This document shows, piece after piece, positions 43,456-55,500 of a stretch of DNA of 64,000 bases (positions within the stretch are counted from its first letter, which is position 1; each line of letters opens with the position of its first letter). The notes under the pieces are model-generated. The model was not told the DNA's origin and did not search any database. It worked only from the letters and a program-made list of their open reading frames with translations. The position numbers and the translations under genes are program-made. Origin of the DNA: Dipteris shenzhenensis. Taxonomy: Eukaryota; Polypodiophyta; Polypodiopsida; Gleicheniales. The stretch lies in NCBI GenBank assembly GCA_047967505.1, contig CM106540.1. The stretch is one strand, 5' to 3'.

Positions 43456-43515
<60 letters not shown>

Positions 43516-43692
43516 CTAATTCTCTCTGTAGCCATAGTCAAGACACCTCATCCTCTCTCTTAATCTCTCTCTCTCTCTCAACTCTTATGTCTTTCCCTCT
43601 CTCTCCTCATCCCACTCATTCTCTCTCTTAGTTTGTCTCAAGTCTCTCTTTCTCTCCCTCCCATGGCCGCTAGGATTTATCATTCTCTCTCT

Positions 43693-43726
<34 letters not shown>

Positions 43727-43834
43727 AGGATTTGTAATTCTCTCTCTCTCTCTCTCTCTGTCCACCTCTCTCTCTCTCTCTATTTATTATTCTCTCTCTT
43801 AATCCCTCTCTAGGATTTGTAATTCTCTCTCTCT

Positions 43835-43877
<43 letters not shown>

Positions 43878-43887
43878 CCTAGGATTT

Positions 43888-43940
<53 letters not shown>

Positions 43941-43994
43941 CCTCTCTACCTCCCTCCCTCTATCCTCTTGACCGCTAGGATTTGTCATTCTTTC

Positions 43995-44040
<46 letters not shown>

Positions 44041-44186
44041 TTCTCTCTCTTAATCTCTTCCTCCCTTCCTCCCTCCCTCCCTCTCTCTCTCCCTCCCTCC
44101 CTCTCTCCCTTTCTCTCTCTCCTCTGTCCCTCTTCTCTCTCTTAATCTCTCTTTCTCTCCCTCCCCTCTTCTTTCTCATTTGTCAT

Positions 44187-44246
<60 letters not shown>

Positions 44247-44315
44247 CCTCCCTCCCTCCCTTGGTGGCCATGGCTGCCAGAAGTTTCATTCTCTCTCTCT
44301 CACTCTCTCTCATTT

Positions 44316-44346
<31 letters not shown>

Positions 44347-44695
44347 CCTCCCTCCCTCCCTCCCTTGGTGGCCACGGCCACCAGAAGTTTCATTCTCTCT
44401 CTCTCCCTCTCTCTCTCCCTCAGTCTCCCTCCTCTCTTCTCTCTCATTTTTCTCTCTCTCTCTCCCCCTCTCCCTCCCTACTCTCTCCCTCCCTTTGGCA
44501 GCCACGGCCGCCAGGAGACCCTCTTCTCTCTCTTAATCTCTCTCTCCCTCTCTCCTCTCTCTCTTTCTTTCCCTCCCTACTCTTCTCTCTCATTTAAGGA
44601 GCCCCTCTTCTCTCTCTGAATCTCTCTTTCTCTCTCCCTCTCTCCTCTCTCTCTCTCTCCCTCCCTACTCTCCTCTCTCATTTCTCATTCTCTCT

Positions 44696-44754
<59 letters not shown>

Positions 44755-44896
44755 CTCATTCTCTATCTCTCTATCTCTCTCTCCCTCTCCCTACTCTCTA
44801 CTCTCTCCCTTTGGCAGCCACAGCTGCCAAGAGCCCCTCTTCTCTCTCTTAATTTCTCTCCTCTCTCTTTCTCTCCCTCCCTATTCTCTCTCATTT

Positions 44897-44977
<81 letters not shown>

Positions 44978-45317
44978 CTCATTCTCTATCTCTCTCCCTC
45001 TCTCCCCTCCTCAAGAGCTCCCTCCCTACTCTCTACTCTCTACTCTCTAGCTCCCTCCCTACTCTCTACTCTCTCCTCTGGTGGCAAGACTTTTCATTCT
45101 CTCTCTTTCTCTCCCTCCTCCCTCTTCTATCTCTTAATCTCTCTCTCTCCCTACTCTCTTTCACTCTTTCTCTTCCTCCCCTCATCTCTCTCTTAATCAC
45201 TCTCTCTCCCTCCTCTTTCTTTCTTTCTTTCTTTCTTTCTCTCTCTTTCTCTCTCTCTCTCTCTCCCTTCCTCTCTCCTAATGTTTCTCCCTCTCTCTCC
45301 TTCTCTACCCCCCCTCT

Positions 45318-45371
<54 letters not shown>

Positions 45372-45618
45372 TTCTCTCTTTTCAAATTTACAAACTCAAA
45401 TTTCAATAAGAAACTAATTGAAATAGAACTCAAAAACTCAAATAAGAAACTAATTTAAAAAGAATTGTAATGCCTATTAAAAAAACCCCCTCCTCTCGCT
45501 GCCACGGTCGCCAGGAGTTTTCATTCTCTCTCTTTTACTCTTTGAGTTTTCATTCTCTCTCTCTCTCCCTTTGCCCCTCTTCTCTCTCTTAATCTCTCTC
45601 CCTCCCTCCCTCTCTTCC

Positions 45619-45683
<65 letters not shown>

Positions 45684-45924
45684 TCACACATACTCTCTCT
45701 CCTACTTTCTCTCCCTCCTTTCTTTTCTCTCTTAATCTCTTGCTCTCTCTGTCTCCTCTCTCTCTCTAGCTCTCGCTTTCTCTCTATCTCTCTTTTCAAA
45801 TTTATAACACAAATTTCAATAAGAAATTAATTGAAATAGAACTCAAAAACTCTAACAAGAAACTAATTGAAAAAGAATTGTAAGTAAAGAAAAAGAATTA
45901 CAAGAAGAATTGTAGAATTGCGAG

Positions 45925-46095
45925 TAAAGAAAAAGAATTGCAAGTACCTGGAAAAAGTGAAAAAAGTAAGGCTCCTCTTGTCCTTGCTCTTCCACTCTTG
46001 GTTGCTTCAATGAAATGAGGAGAGAATGAGAACGAATGAATGGAAAGAAGAGTATATATAAGAAAAACTAGCCCACTCCTCCCACTCACGAATAA
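45925..46095 (-). promoter_or_regulatory. promoter/leader cassette P1
   Basis: On the minus strand: TATATATA at 46060-46053, a leader with CATTCATTCG, CTCATTTCATTGAAG, and a donor-like CCAGGTACTTG at 45950-45941. Downstream the strand runs into Asn/Lys-coding AT-rich DNA and then the polypurine (GA)n tract. Nearly the same order and words occur at 48835-48975. Together they suggest a short first exon and a purine-rich intron. Confidence 0.5.
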
Positions 46096-46359
46096 ATTTG
46101 AATTTTAAAAAAAGAGGGAAATTTGAAAATAAATTTGAATTTTAAAAAAAGAGAGGGAAATTCGAATTCATTCTTCTCGATAAATTTGAATTCAAATTTG
46201 TGTTCAACATTCTTCTTGGTACGATTTGTGTTCGACATTCTTCTCATACGTCCCTCTTCATTCTTCTCGTACATCGCTTCTTATTTATCACTCTTGCTCG
46301 TGGTAGGCTCTTGTTTATCACTCTTGCTCATGGGTCGTTCTACTCTTAGTTGTAAGAAT

Positions 46360-46730
46360 TCGACCTCTCTCCCTCTACTCCTCTCCTCTTCTCTATGTAG
46401 TGGGCTCTCTCTCTCTCTTTCTCTAATGGAGCTCCCTCTCTAGTCGCATATCTCCCTCTCTCTAGTCACATACCTTCCCCTCTCCCTCAAGTCTTCTCAT
46501 CTCTCCTCTCTCTCTAGTTGCATACCTTCCCCTCTCCCTAAAGTCTTCTCATCTCTCCTCTCTCTCTAGTCGTGTACCTTCCCCTCTCCATCACGTCTTC
46601 TCACCTCTCTTCTCTCTCTATTCGCATGTCTTCCACTCTAACTCACCTCTCCTCTCTCTCTCTCACTCTTCTTTCTCTCTATGTCCTCTTCACTCGCCTT
46701 CCTCTTCTCACCTGGGGGCTGCGGCCCCTA
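46360..46730. repeat. CATACCTTCCCCTCTCC tandem words
   Basis: TAGTYGCATAYCTTCCCCTC, TCCCT and AAGTCTTCTCATCTCTCCTC recur four to five times (about 46440, 46473, 46517, 46567 and 46617) with a ~50-bp period, inside the pyrimidine tract. Confidence 0.65.
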
Positions 46731-47511
46731 GGAGTCCTCTCTCTCTCTCTTCCTTCTCTCTCTCTCCTCCCCTCCCCTTCCCTCCTCTCTCTCACTCCTC
46801 TCCCTCCCTTGCTCCTCTCACTCTCCTCTCATCCTTGAGGGCCGCGGCCGCTAGGACTTCTATCTCTCTCTCCTCTCCTCCCCTCACTTTCTCTCTCTCT
46901 CTCTGTCCTCCCCTCATTCCTCTCACTTCTCTCACCTTCTATCTATCTCTCCTCTCCTCCCCTTCTCCTACCCTCCCCTCACTTTCTCTCTCTCTCTCCT
47001 CCCCTCATTCCTCTCACTTCTCTCACCTACCCTCCCCTCACTTTCTCTCTCTCTCTCCTCCCCTCATTCCTCTCACTTCTCTCACCTATGGAGGCCGCGG
47101 CCGCCAAGGCTCCTCCTTCTCTCTCCTCTCTATCCTCTCTCTTCCCTCAATTTCTCTCTCTCCTCTCCCTCCCCTCACTCCTCTGTCTCTCTCTCCTCTC
47201 CTATCTCTCTCTCCTCCCCTCCCATTTCCCTCACTCCCCTCCCTCCACTCACTTTCTCTCTCTATCCTCTCCTCCCTCCACTCATTCCTCTCACCCTTAG
47301 GGGCCGTGGCCGCCAGAGCTCCTCTTTCTCTCTCCTCTGTCTCCTCACTCCCCTCTCTTCCCTCACTTTCTCTCTCTACTCTCCCTCTCCTCACTCCTCT
47401 TTCTCTCTCCCTCCTCTCCCTCCCCTCATTCTCTCTCTCTCCTCTCCCTTTCCTCACTCCTCTCACCTTGGGGGCCGCGGCTGCCAGAACCTCTCTTTCT
47501 CTCTCCTCCAG

Positions 47512-47577
<66 letters not shown>

Positions 47578-47839
47578 CCCTCCCTCCCCTCACTCCTCTC
47601 TCTCTCCTCTCTCTCCTCACTCCTCTCTCTTCCCTTACTTTCTCTCTCTACTCTCCCTCATCGTTCTCTCTCTACTCTCACTCCTCTTTCTCTCTATCTC
47701 TCCTCTCCCTCCCCTCACTCCTCTCACCCTGGCGGCCGCGGCCGCCAGGAATTCTCTCCTCCAATCCACTCACTCCTCTACCCGCCTCACTCCACTCACC
47801 TACCGTCTCCCCTCCCTCCTTACGTCGCCCTCCCTCTCT

Positions 47840-48400
47840 CAGCCCCGCTTAGCCCCTACCGCTCAGCCCCTCCCACTAGCCCCTCCACCTCAGCCACCCC
47901 TCACCTGCTCCTCTCTGCCTCTCTCCTGCTAGCCCTTTCAGCCCCTCCCGCTAGCCCCTCTGCCTCAGCCACCCCTCACCCGCTCCTCTCCGCCTCTCTC
48001 CGCCTCGCCTATCCTCCCCTCCCCTACCGTCTCCCCTCCCTCTCTACGTCGCCCTCCCTCTCTCAGCCGCGCTCAGCCCCTACCGCTCAGTCCCTCCCGC
48101 TAGCCCCTTTGCCTCAGCCACCCCTCACCCGCTCCTCTCCGCCTCTCTCCTGCTAGCCCTACTCATCCCCTCCCGCTAGCCCCCGATAGCCCCCGCTCAA
48201 CCCCTCCCGCTAGCCCCTATCGCTCAGCCCCTCTGCCTCAGCCACCCCTCACCTACTCCTCTCTGCCTCTCTCCGCCTCGTCTCAGCCACCCCTCACCTC
48301 CTTCTCACTCTCCGCCTCAGCCTCAGCCACCCCTCCACCTCGCCTCGTCTCAGCCTCGCCTCACTCTCCGCCTCGCCTCAACCACCCCTAACCTCCTTCT
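47840..48400. repeat. GC-rich pyrimidine minisatellite
   Basis: Units contain CAGCCCCTCCCGCTAGCCCC, TCTGCCTCAGCCACCCCTCA and CCCGCTCCTCTCCGCCTCTC, repeated at least four times with rearranged order (47867, 47939, 48084, 48160-48260). It is distinct from the CT-rich DNA around it. Confidence 0.75.
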
Positions 48401-48834
48401 CTACTCCCCCCTCTATCGCCGCCTCCCCCTCCCGCCTGAGCAGCTTCCTCCCCTCCATCCCCCCACCTCGCGCTCAAACCTCTCTCTCTCATACCCCTCG
48501 CTCTCTCTCCTCCCTCCCTCCTTTCCTCCCTCTCTCTCCCCCCTCCACCCCTCCATCCCCCCACCTCGCTCTCGAACCTCTCTCTCTCATACCCCCCTCT
48601 CTCTCTCCTCCCTCACCCCCTCTCTCTCTCCTCCCTCCCTCCTTTCCTCCCTCTCTCTCCCCCCTCCACTTCCCTCTTCCTCCTGGAGGCCGCAGCCCCC
48701 AAGGCTCCTCTCCTTCTCTCTAAACTTTCTCTCTCTCTCTAGTTCCTCTCTCTCTCTTTCTTTCTTTCTCTCTCTTCAAATTAAAAGAAAACAAATCTAC
48801 AAAACTTAGATAAAGAATTAATCAGAAAAATTTA

Positions 48835-49145
48835 CAAGTACCTGGAAAAAGTTTGTAACTTTGCTCTTTCTTGCTTTCTTGCTCTTCCTTCCTTGCTTTC
48901 TTGCTCGTCCTTGCTTTCTTGCTTCAATGAATGAAATGAGGGGAGAATGAATGAAGAAAGAAGACTATATATAAGAAAAACTAGGTTTTCCTCCTCCTCT
49001 CCTATTGGCTTTCCATTCCTCCCCTCTCTCCTATTGGCTTTCCATTCCTCCCCTCTCCCATTGGCTCCCATTACTCCCCCTCTCCCATTGGACCCCCATC
49101 CCTCATCCCAATCTTCCATTGGCCCTCCCCCCATCCATTTCTTCT
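48835..49145 (-). promoter_or_regulatory. promoter/leader cassette P2 with stacked CCAAT boxes
   Basis: On the minus strand: five CCAAT words (plus-strand ATTGG near 49002, 49032, 49062, 49086 and 49120), TATATATA at 48973-48966, a leader of CATTCATTCTCCCCTCATTT and GCAAGAAAGCAAG words, then CCAGGTACTTG at 48845-48835 and the polypurine tract. The order CCAAT, TATA, short exon, donor is what a plant class II promoter looks like. What is transcribed is unknown. Confidence 0.55.
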
Positions 49146-49149
49146 TCCT

Positions 49150-49590
49150 CCCCCATTGCCACCACTCCCATCCCACATTTCCACCACGTCCCATACTCCT
49201 CCCATTTCCCCATCCCACCCTTCCATTTCCCCATCCCACCCTTCCATTTCACTCCCACCCTCCTCTTTTTCATCCCCTATTAACTCCCCTCACTCATTTC
49301 ACTCCCTTATTATCCTACTTCCCTATTACCTCCCCCTCTCCCATTACATTCCTCCCTCCCCACTCTCACTTCCACTTCCCATTACTCACTTGCCATTTGC
49401 AAACTATTAATATATTATTATACTATTTTTCATACTTATTATCATACACCCCTATTACCTCCCCTCTCCCATTCCACTCCTCCCTCCTCACTCCCACTTC
49501 CACTTCCCATTACTCACTTGTTATACACATTTGCAAACTATTAATATATTATTATACGATTTTTTATACTATTTGCAAACTTACATGTGG
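49150..49590. repeat. CCCAT-rich DNA and a 134-bp direct duplication
   Basis: 49150-49290 is a degenerate TCCCATTTCC/CCATCCCACCC repeat. 49330-49450 and 49460-49590 are two copies of a unit with CCCACTYTCACTTCCACTTC, CCATTACTCACTTG and GCAAACTATTAATATATTAT. Confidence 0.75.
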
Positions 49591-49829
49591 GCAAAATCAC
49601 AGGTGTCAAAGCGGTCCTATCATGGTCATACAACAACTGTGCTTTTATTCAAGGGCGTATTTATCCTCATCAACAAGCTTATTTCAACTTTTATTTTGAC
49701 ACAATACTCAAGGTATGAAGTGCATGATTTGTGCACGAGGCGTTTACTCTCTTGTATCAAAATTGTTTGCCACACACACACACATATACACATACCGAGA
49801 ATTTGCTAATATTACCGCATCTACATTTC
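49591..49829. other. boundary DNA before the satellite array
   Basis: A short (CA)n run at 49773-49792. No gene is seen. Satellite-like words become recognisable from about 49830. Confidence 0.4.
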
Positions 49830-51796
49830 TCCGATGGGCACAAAACTTTGTACATGCCTCAACCTAGGTTGTATTGACTTGCATACAAAGTGGTGCACCC
49901 ATCCCATAAGTACTTGTTCGGATAACACACCTGCAAACATATTTTATGACGATTGTGCATAACACTAAGAACAAAATGGTGTATAATGTGTGATTGACTA
50001 TGCAAAGCATATCCAATGGACACAAGACTTTGCATGTTCCTCAACCTAGGTAGTATTGACTTGTGTGCAAAGTGGCATCCCCATCCGATAAGTACTTGTT
50101 TGAAAAACACACCTAGGATCTTGTTTTTTGACGGTTCTACATGACACCAAGGCAAGAATGGTATTTAATACTCAGTCTACCATGCAAAGCATATCTGATG
50201 GGCACAATACTTTGCACATGCCTCAAAAGCGGTGGTATCGTGTTCCATGCAAAGTGAAACGCCCATTCAATAAGTACTTGGTATGATAATACACCTAAGA
50301 GTGTGTTCTTTGACGAATGTGCATAACACTAGGGGAAAACAGTGTATAATGTGTGATCCCCCATGCAAAGCATAACCGATAGACACAATACTTTGCACGC
50401 ACATCAACCTAGTTGAAATTGACTTTCTTGCAAAGTGGCTCCCCCATCCAACAAGTACTTTTTTGAATATCACACCTAGGACCATGTTTTTTAATGGTTG
50501 TCCATGACACTAAGGCAAAAACGGTGTTTTATGCTTGATTGATAATGCAATGCATATCCGATGGTCACAATACTTTGCACACATCTCAACCTAGGTGTTA
50601 TTGACTTACATGCAAAGTGGCATGCCCATCCCATAAGTACTTAGTCGAATGACACATCTAGGACCGCGTTTTTTGACGGTTGTGCATGACACTAAGGCCA
50701 AAACCGTGTTTAATGCTTGATCGACAATGCAAAGCATATCTGATGGGCACAATACTTTTCATGAGCCTCAAAAATTGTGGTATTGCATTGCATGCAAAGT
50801 GGTACACCCATCCGATAAGCAGTTGGGCAGATAACACACCTAAAAGCATGTTTTTTTATGGTTGCGCATGACATTGAGGCACAAACAGAGTTTAATATGT
50901 GATATACCATGCAAAGTACATCCGATGGGCACAATACTTTGCACCCACCTCAACCTAGATGTTATTGAGTTGCATGAAAAGTGGCATGTCCGTAAGATAA
51001 GTACTTGATCCGATAACACACCTAGGACCGTGTTTTTTTACAAATGTGCTTGACACTAAGGCAAAAACGGTATTTAATGCTCAATCGACCATGCAATGCA
51101 TATCCGATCGGCACAATACTTTACTTGCACCTCAACCTAGGTGGTATTGACTTGTTTGAAAAAAGGCACACCCATCAGATAAGTACTTGGTTGGATAACA
51201 CACCTAAGGGCATGTTTTTTTATGGATGTGCATATCACTAGGGGAAAAACTGTGTATAATGCGTGATCGACCATGCAAATCATATCCAATGGTCACAATA
51301 CTTTTCATGCACCTCAACCTAGTTTAACTTGACTTGGGTGCAAAGTGGAGCCCCCATCTAATAAGTACTTGTTTGAATAACACACCTAGGACCGTGTTTT
51401 TTTATGGTTGTGCATTACACTAAGGCAAAAATGGTGTTTTATGCTTGATCGACAATGCAAAGCATATCCGATGGGCATAATACTTTGCACACACCTTAAA
51501 CTAGGTGAAATTGACTTAGATCCAAAGTGGAGTGCCCATCCCATAAGTACTTGATCGGATAACATACCTAGCAGCGTGTTTTTTTACGAATGTGCATGAC
51601 ACTAAGGCAAAAATGGTATTTAATGCTCGATCGACCATGCAAAGCATATCCGATGGGCACAATACTTTTTCTATGCCTCAACCTAGGTGGTATTGACTTG
51701 TTTTCAATGAGGCACACCCATCCAATAAGTACTTGGTCAGATAACACACATAAGGGCATGTTTTTTTACAGATGTGCATATCACTAGGGGAAAAAC
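49830..51796 (+). repeat. 182-bp satellite array, left block
   Basis: About eleven head-to-tail monomers share CATGCAAAGCATATCCGATG, GGCACAATACTTTGCAC, CCTCAACCTAGGTGGTATTG, ATAAGTACTTG, ATAACACACCTAGGACCGTG, and TGTGCATGACACTAAGGCAA with AAACGG. Monomer length is close to 182 bp. The array is broken by element 3 at 51797 and continues at 57314. The ~65-codon frames repeated through it are not genes: 182 is not divisible by three and the frames do not extend from monomer to monomer. Confidence 0.95.
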
Positions 51797-52514
51797 TGTT
51801 AGATATCAATGCTCCACTCTCATGTAACTACGCCGGAACCAGCTAACTCTACTTGTAAGACCCCCATATGAGGAGAAGGCATTTGAGTAGCTGGGTTATC
51901 CGGTAAGTCCTAGTTTGGACACTAGATGGGGGCCATGTGTGGCCTGATGGCTAGATGGCTTCAGATAGAGTTGGCACACTGCCAACTAGGCTACATGCAA
52001 GTGCAGGAAGGCATCCCATGACTGACCGCACTGAGGGTAGATGGAGCATTTCTTGGGGCAGCCCACTCTCGGGCTGCGGGACCCGTTTGGAGCCCCAGAT
52101 GATCCTGGATGGCTGTGGGCCAAATGGAGACCGTAGGTTAGTTGCTCTATTTTGCACCACGGTTCTATCGTGTGGTCGATGGCCTATTTCGGGACCGATT
52201 CCCAGTCGGCCATTTTGGGCGAACTAGGTCAGTTACCCAATTGGGTCTAACCAACTATGACTGGTGGCTATATAAGAGCAAACCCGTGAAGCCCATTTCA
52301 TCACTGGCTACAGCAACCCTGATTCCTTAGCATCCAGCCTCCGTCTCTACTGTTTCCAGCACACCATCGAAGCTTCTCTCACAGGAGTGCACGGCTGGGA
52401 GGCAGCGCCATCTATTGTATCAGTTTTATAGTAATCAAATTTTTGATTCTCCATACTATCTACTTTTCTCTCTTGCATACGAGATCGTGTTATCTATTGA
52501 GCACAGACGTTGTA
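51797..52514 (+). repeat. 5' LTR, element 3 (3' end deleted)
   Basis: It starts TGTTAGATATC and ends at CAGACGTTGTA. The family ending TTATTTTCTTACA is missing, together with the first five bases of the primer site. Confidence 0.9.
52269..52276 (+). promoter_or_regulatory. LTR TATA box, element 3
   Basis: TATATAAG at the same LTR position as in element 2. A matching box lies in the 3' LTR near 57053. Confidence 0.65.
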
Positions 52515-52517
52515 GTG

Positions 52518-52524
52518 TCAGAGC
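52518..52524 (+). other. truncated primer-binding site, element 3
   Basis: Only TCAGAGC remains of TGGTATCAGAGC. The deletion must postdate insertion because the site is needed for reverse transcription. Confidence 0.7.
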
Positions 52525-52582
52525 TTGGGCTCCAGCAAGAAGATTTGGTAGTGTGTTTCTATTTGCGAGCAGATTGTGAGAG

Positions 52583-55500
52583 ATGGCCCAGCCTGCAAGA
52601 CTGTGAATCCCACCGTTCGGCCAAAGCGAAAAGTTGGACGGCACTAACTATCCACTTTGGAAGTTCAAGATGAAGACCATCCTAAGCACATACGAGCTTT
52701 GGGATACTGCTACTGGGGTGGATGTGAAGCCGATTACGAGACCGTGGATCTAGCCAATGCAGGACAACAGATAGTACCATGGACAAGAAGAAATGCAGAT
52801 GCGTTGTGTTCTATTGTCTGCAGTGTAAGTGATTTTGTCATGGCGTTAATTCAACATGTGACCACAACGAAGGAGGCATGGATGGTCTTGAAAAATTAGT
52901 ATGAGACCACGAAGCAGACACAGATTCAAAATCTAGAGACTCAATTCGTGAACGAGAAACTGTCTGAGTCTGAAGCGGCAGAGAAGTTCATCACCAAGGT
53001 GAAGAATTTGCGCGATCAGATGACTGCGATTGGCATCACCATCACCAGGAGAATCTAGCACGAAGTTGCATACGGATTCTCCCACCAAAGTACGACGGTC
53101 TTGTTATGGCACTGAATACGCAAAACAAAAATCCGCCCCTCAACTTTGAGGATTTCAACGCGATCCTTCTGGAGGAGGAGATGCGTCAAAAGATGAGGAC
53201 TTCGGCTTTCTCGGCTGGATCAAAGAAAGGTAAGGGTAAGGACTCTAGTAACCCATCTTCTTCTAATGATAAAAAGAGAAAGAAGAAGATTAAGTGCTTC
53301 TATTGCAACAAGGCAGGGCACAAGCTGAATGAGTGCTAGAAGAAGATTATAGATGAGAAGAACGGAGTAAAGAAAGAGTCCAGCAATAGCATGCAAGTAG
53401 TACTAGTAGAGTTATTCGTAGCAATTGAGGAGATTTGCACAGAGGCAGTTCATTTATCTGCGAATGAACCTTGGATCTTTGACAGTGGTGCATCATGCCA
53501 CATGACCAGTCGGAAGGATTGGTATACCTATCTACATCCGGTAGGGAATGACATCCTACTAGCAGTTGGCAATGATGCAAAATGTCCAGAAAAAGGAAAA
53601 GGTATGATTGCTCTCAAGTCAGATGGAGTTGTAAAATAGTTGTCCAATGTCCTTTATGTGCCAGATAACAAGAGGAACTTGTCTGTTTCTGCGATCATGG
53701 ATCGGGACCTCAAAGTTCAATTCGATAAGAATGGTGCATAGATTTTGGATCTTCAAGGGAAGGTCATTGGTAAAGGTACACGGCGCAACATCTATGAACT
53801 CTCAGCTTTCAGTGCTCGAGCCGATGTAAAGAACACTAAGTTGTGGCATGAGAGGTTTGGTCATCTAAACTTGCGTTCTTTAAAGGAGATGCATAAAAGT
53901 GGAATGATTGCAGACCTACTAGAAATTACACATCTGCCCGATTATGTGAAGCTTGCATGATGGGCAAGCGGCATCGGCAGCCCTTTCCTAAAGATGCCAG
54001 TAGGGAAGGCTCCTTTAGAGCTCGTTCACACAAACCTCTACAAAAAGATGGAGACGGAAGCTTTGGGTGGCTCCTACTACTTCATGATGCTGATCGACGA
54101 CTACAGTAGAAGGATATGGATATACTTCTTGAAGACTAAAGATGAGGCTTTTAGTAAGTTCAAAGAATGACATGTAATGGTCGAGAAAGAAATGGGGAGG
54201 AAGGTAAAGAAGTTGAGATCAGACAGAGGTGGAGAGTTCACATCAAGTGAATTTGAAAGTTACTGCAAAAGTCACGGGATCAAGAGCCATAACCCCCACC
54301 ACATACATCACAGCAAAATGGAGTAGCAGAACGCAAGATGCACGTCATCTGCGAAATGGGTAGGAGTATGATGAAAGGGAAAGATTTGCCAAAGACTTTC
54401 TGGGCTGAAGCATGTAACACGGCAGTTTACATCCTGAATTGTAGCTACAGAAGGCTGTGAATGGGATGACTCCACTGCAGGCCTTTTCTGGTAAGAAACC
54501 TTCAGCTACACATTTCAGAGTTTTTGGATGTGACTGTTTTGTGCATGTCCCTGATGCTAACAGGACCAAATGGGAATCGAAGAGCCAGAAGTGTATTTTC
54601 TTGGGCTACAGTGAAGAGGCGAAGGGTTACCATCTCTATAACCCTATTACCAAGAAGGTAATTGTAAGTCGCGATGTGGTCTTCTCAGAACAGCCGCATC
54701 AATTGGAGGAGGATGCTTCCTTCCCAGACAACCAAGACTAGAATATCCATCCAGTACAACCACCTACAGCAGACCGAACTCCCCCAATGGTGCTTGGGAG
54801 GATTCAACATAAAGAAGAGGAAGAAGAGCCTACGGAACCACAATGGCAACGGCCATTCCTGAAGTGGGTAAAGCAACTTTTGGATAGCAAAGAACCTCCA
54901 GCCATTGAGGAGGAACCATTCGAACACCGCCGGTCCAAGAGATTAGAGGAGCAAAGAAGGGCATAGGAACACTTGGTCAACTAGGCTTTGATGACAGAGG
55001 TGATCCATGCTGAAGAACCCAAATGTCTTGAAGAGGCACAAGGTGATGATAGGTGGATGGAGGCTATGTAGATGGAGTATGGCTCCATAATGAAGAACAA
55101 CACTTGGGACCTTGTGGATCGCCCACCAAAATGCAAGGTAATCGGCACCAAGTGGGTGTACAAGACCAAGTACAAGTCTGACAGCACGTTGGATAAGTAC
55201 AAGGCTCGGCTCGTGGCAAAAGGATTTGCACATGTACATGGTTTTGATTATTAGGATACTTTTGCTCCCACATCTCGACTAACCACAATTCATAGTGTTT
55301 TGGCTTTAGCAACCCAGGGAAGTTGGCCCGTGTTTTAGATGGATGTAAAATCCACCTTTTTGAATAGAGATCTCAAGGAGGAGGTATACGTGGAACAACC
55401 ACCCGGTTTTGTGATCCCCGGTTCGATCCCCGGTTCAGAAGGTAAAGTCTGTAAACTGAAGAAGGCACTTTACGGGCTAAAACAAGCCCCACGAGCATGG

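Larger units (their letters stand above)
44261..47751. repeat. GC-palindrome words inside the pyrimidine tract
   Basis: Clear copies: 44261-44280, 44365-44384, 44494-44516, 44811-44833, 45497-45516, 46713-46733, 46835-46855, 47088-47107, 47299-47318, 47469-47488, 47730-47751 and, beyond this span, 48682-48703. The most symmetrical is CTGGCGGCCGCGGCCGCCAG (from 47730), a perfect 20-bp palindrome. The others are variants with one to four changes. Each is followed by AGGA/AGAA and a TTTCATTCTCTC or TCCTCTCTC run. Confidence 0.85.
43436..48779. repeat. 5.3-kb polypyrimidine tract with periodic GC palindromes
   Basis: The plus strand is almost wholly C and T: long (CT)n runs (for example 43461-43512, 44189-44243, 44700-44750, 44905-44972, 47514-47573), TTAATCTCTC and CCCTCCCT blocks. 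It is broken by AT-rich islands at 45374-45484 and 45795-46360. At irregular intervals a GC-rich palindromic word of the type GGCGGCCGCGGCCGCCAGGA interrupts the tract. I count about 18 words from 43661 to 48703, the first five truncated to CTAGGATTT. All long Ser/Leu/Pro or Arg/Glu frames over this tract are composition artefacts. Confidence 0.9.

Noticed and set aside
43968-44619. Long Ser/Leu/Pro open frames on both strands in the CT tract
   Set aside because: A (CT)n run has no stop codon in any frame. The peptides are pure repeat, both strands are open, and no initiation or domain signal is present.
46835-47932. 365-codon plus-strand frame
   Set aside because: It is again Ser/Leu/Pro only, crosses the GC palindromes without constraint, and is explained by composition.
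55407-55436. tRNA-like GGTTCGATCCCC box in element 3
   Set aside because: It comes from a 12-bp tandem duplication inside the RT frame. There is no acceptor stem or A box at tRNA spacing.
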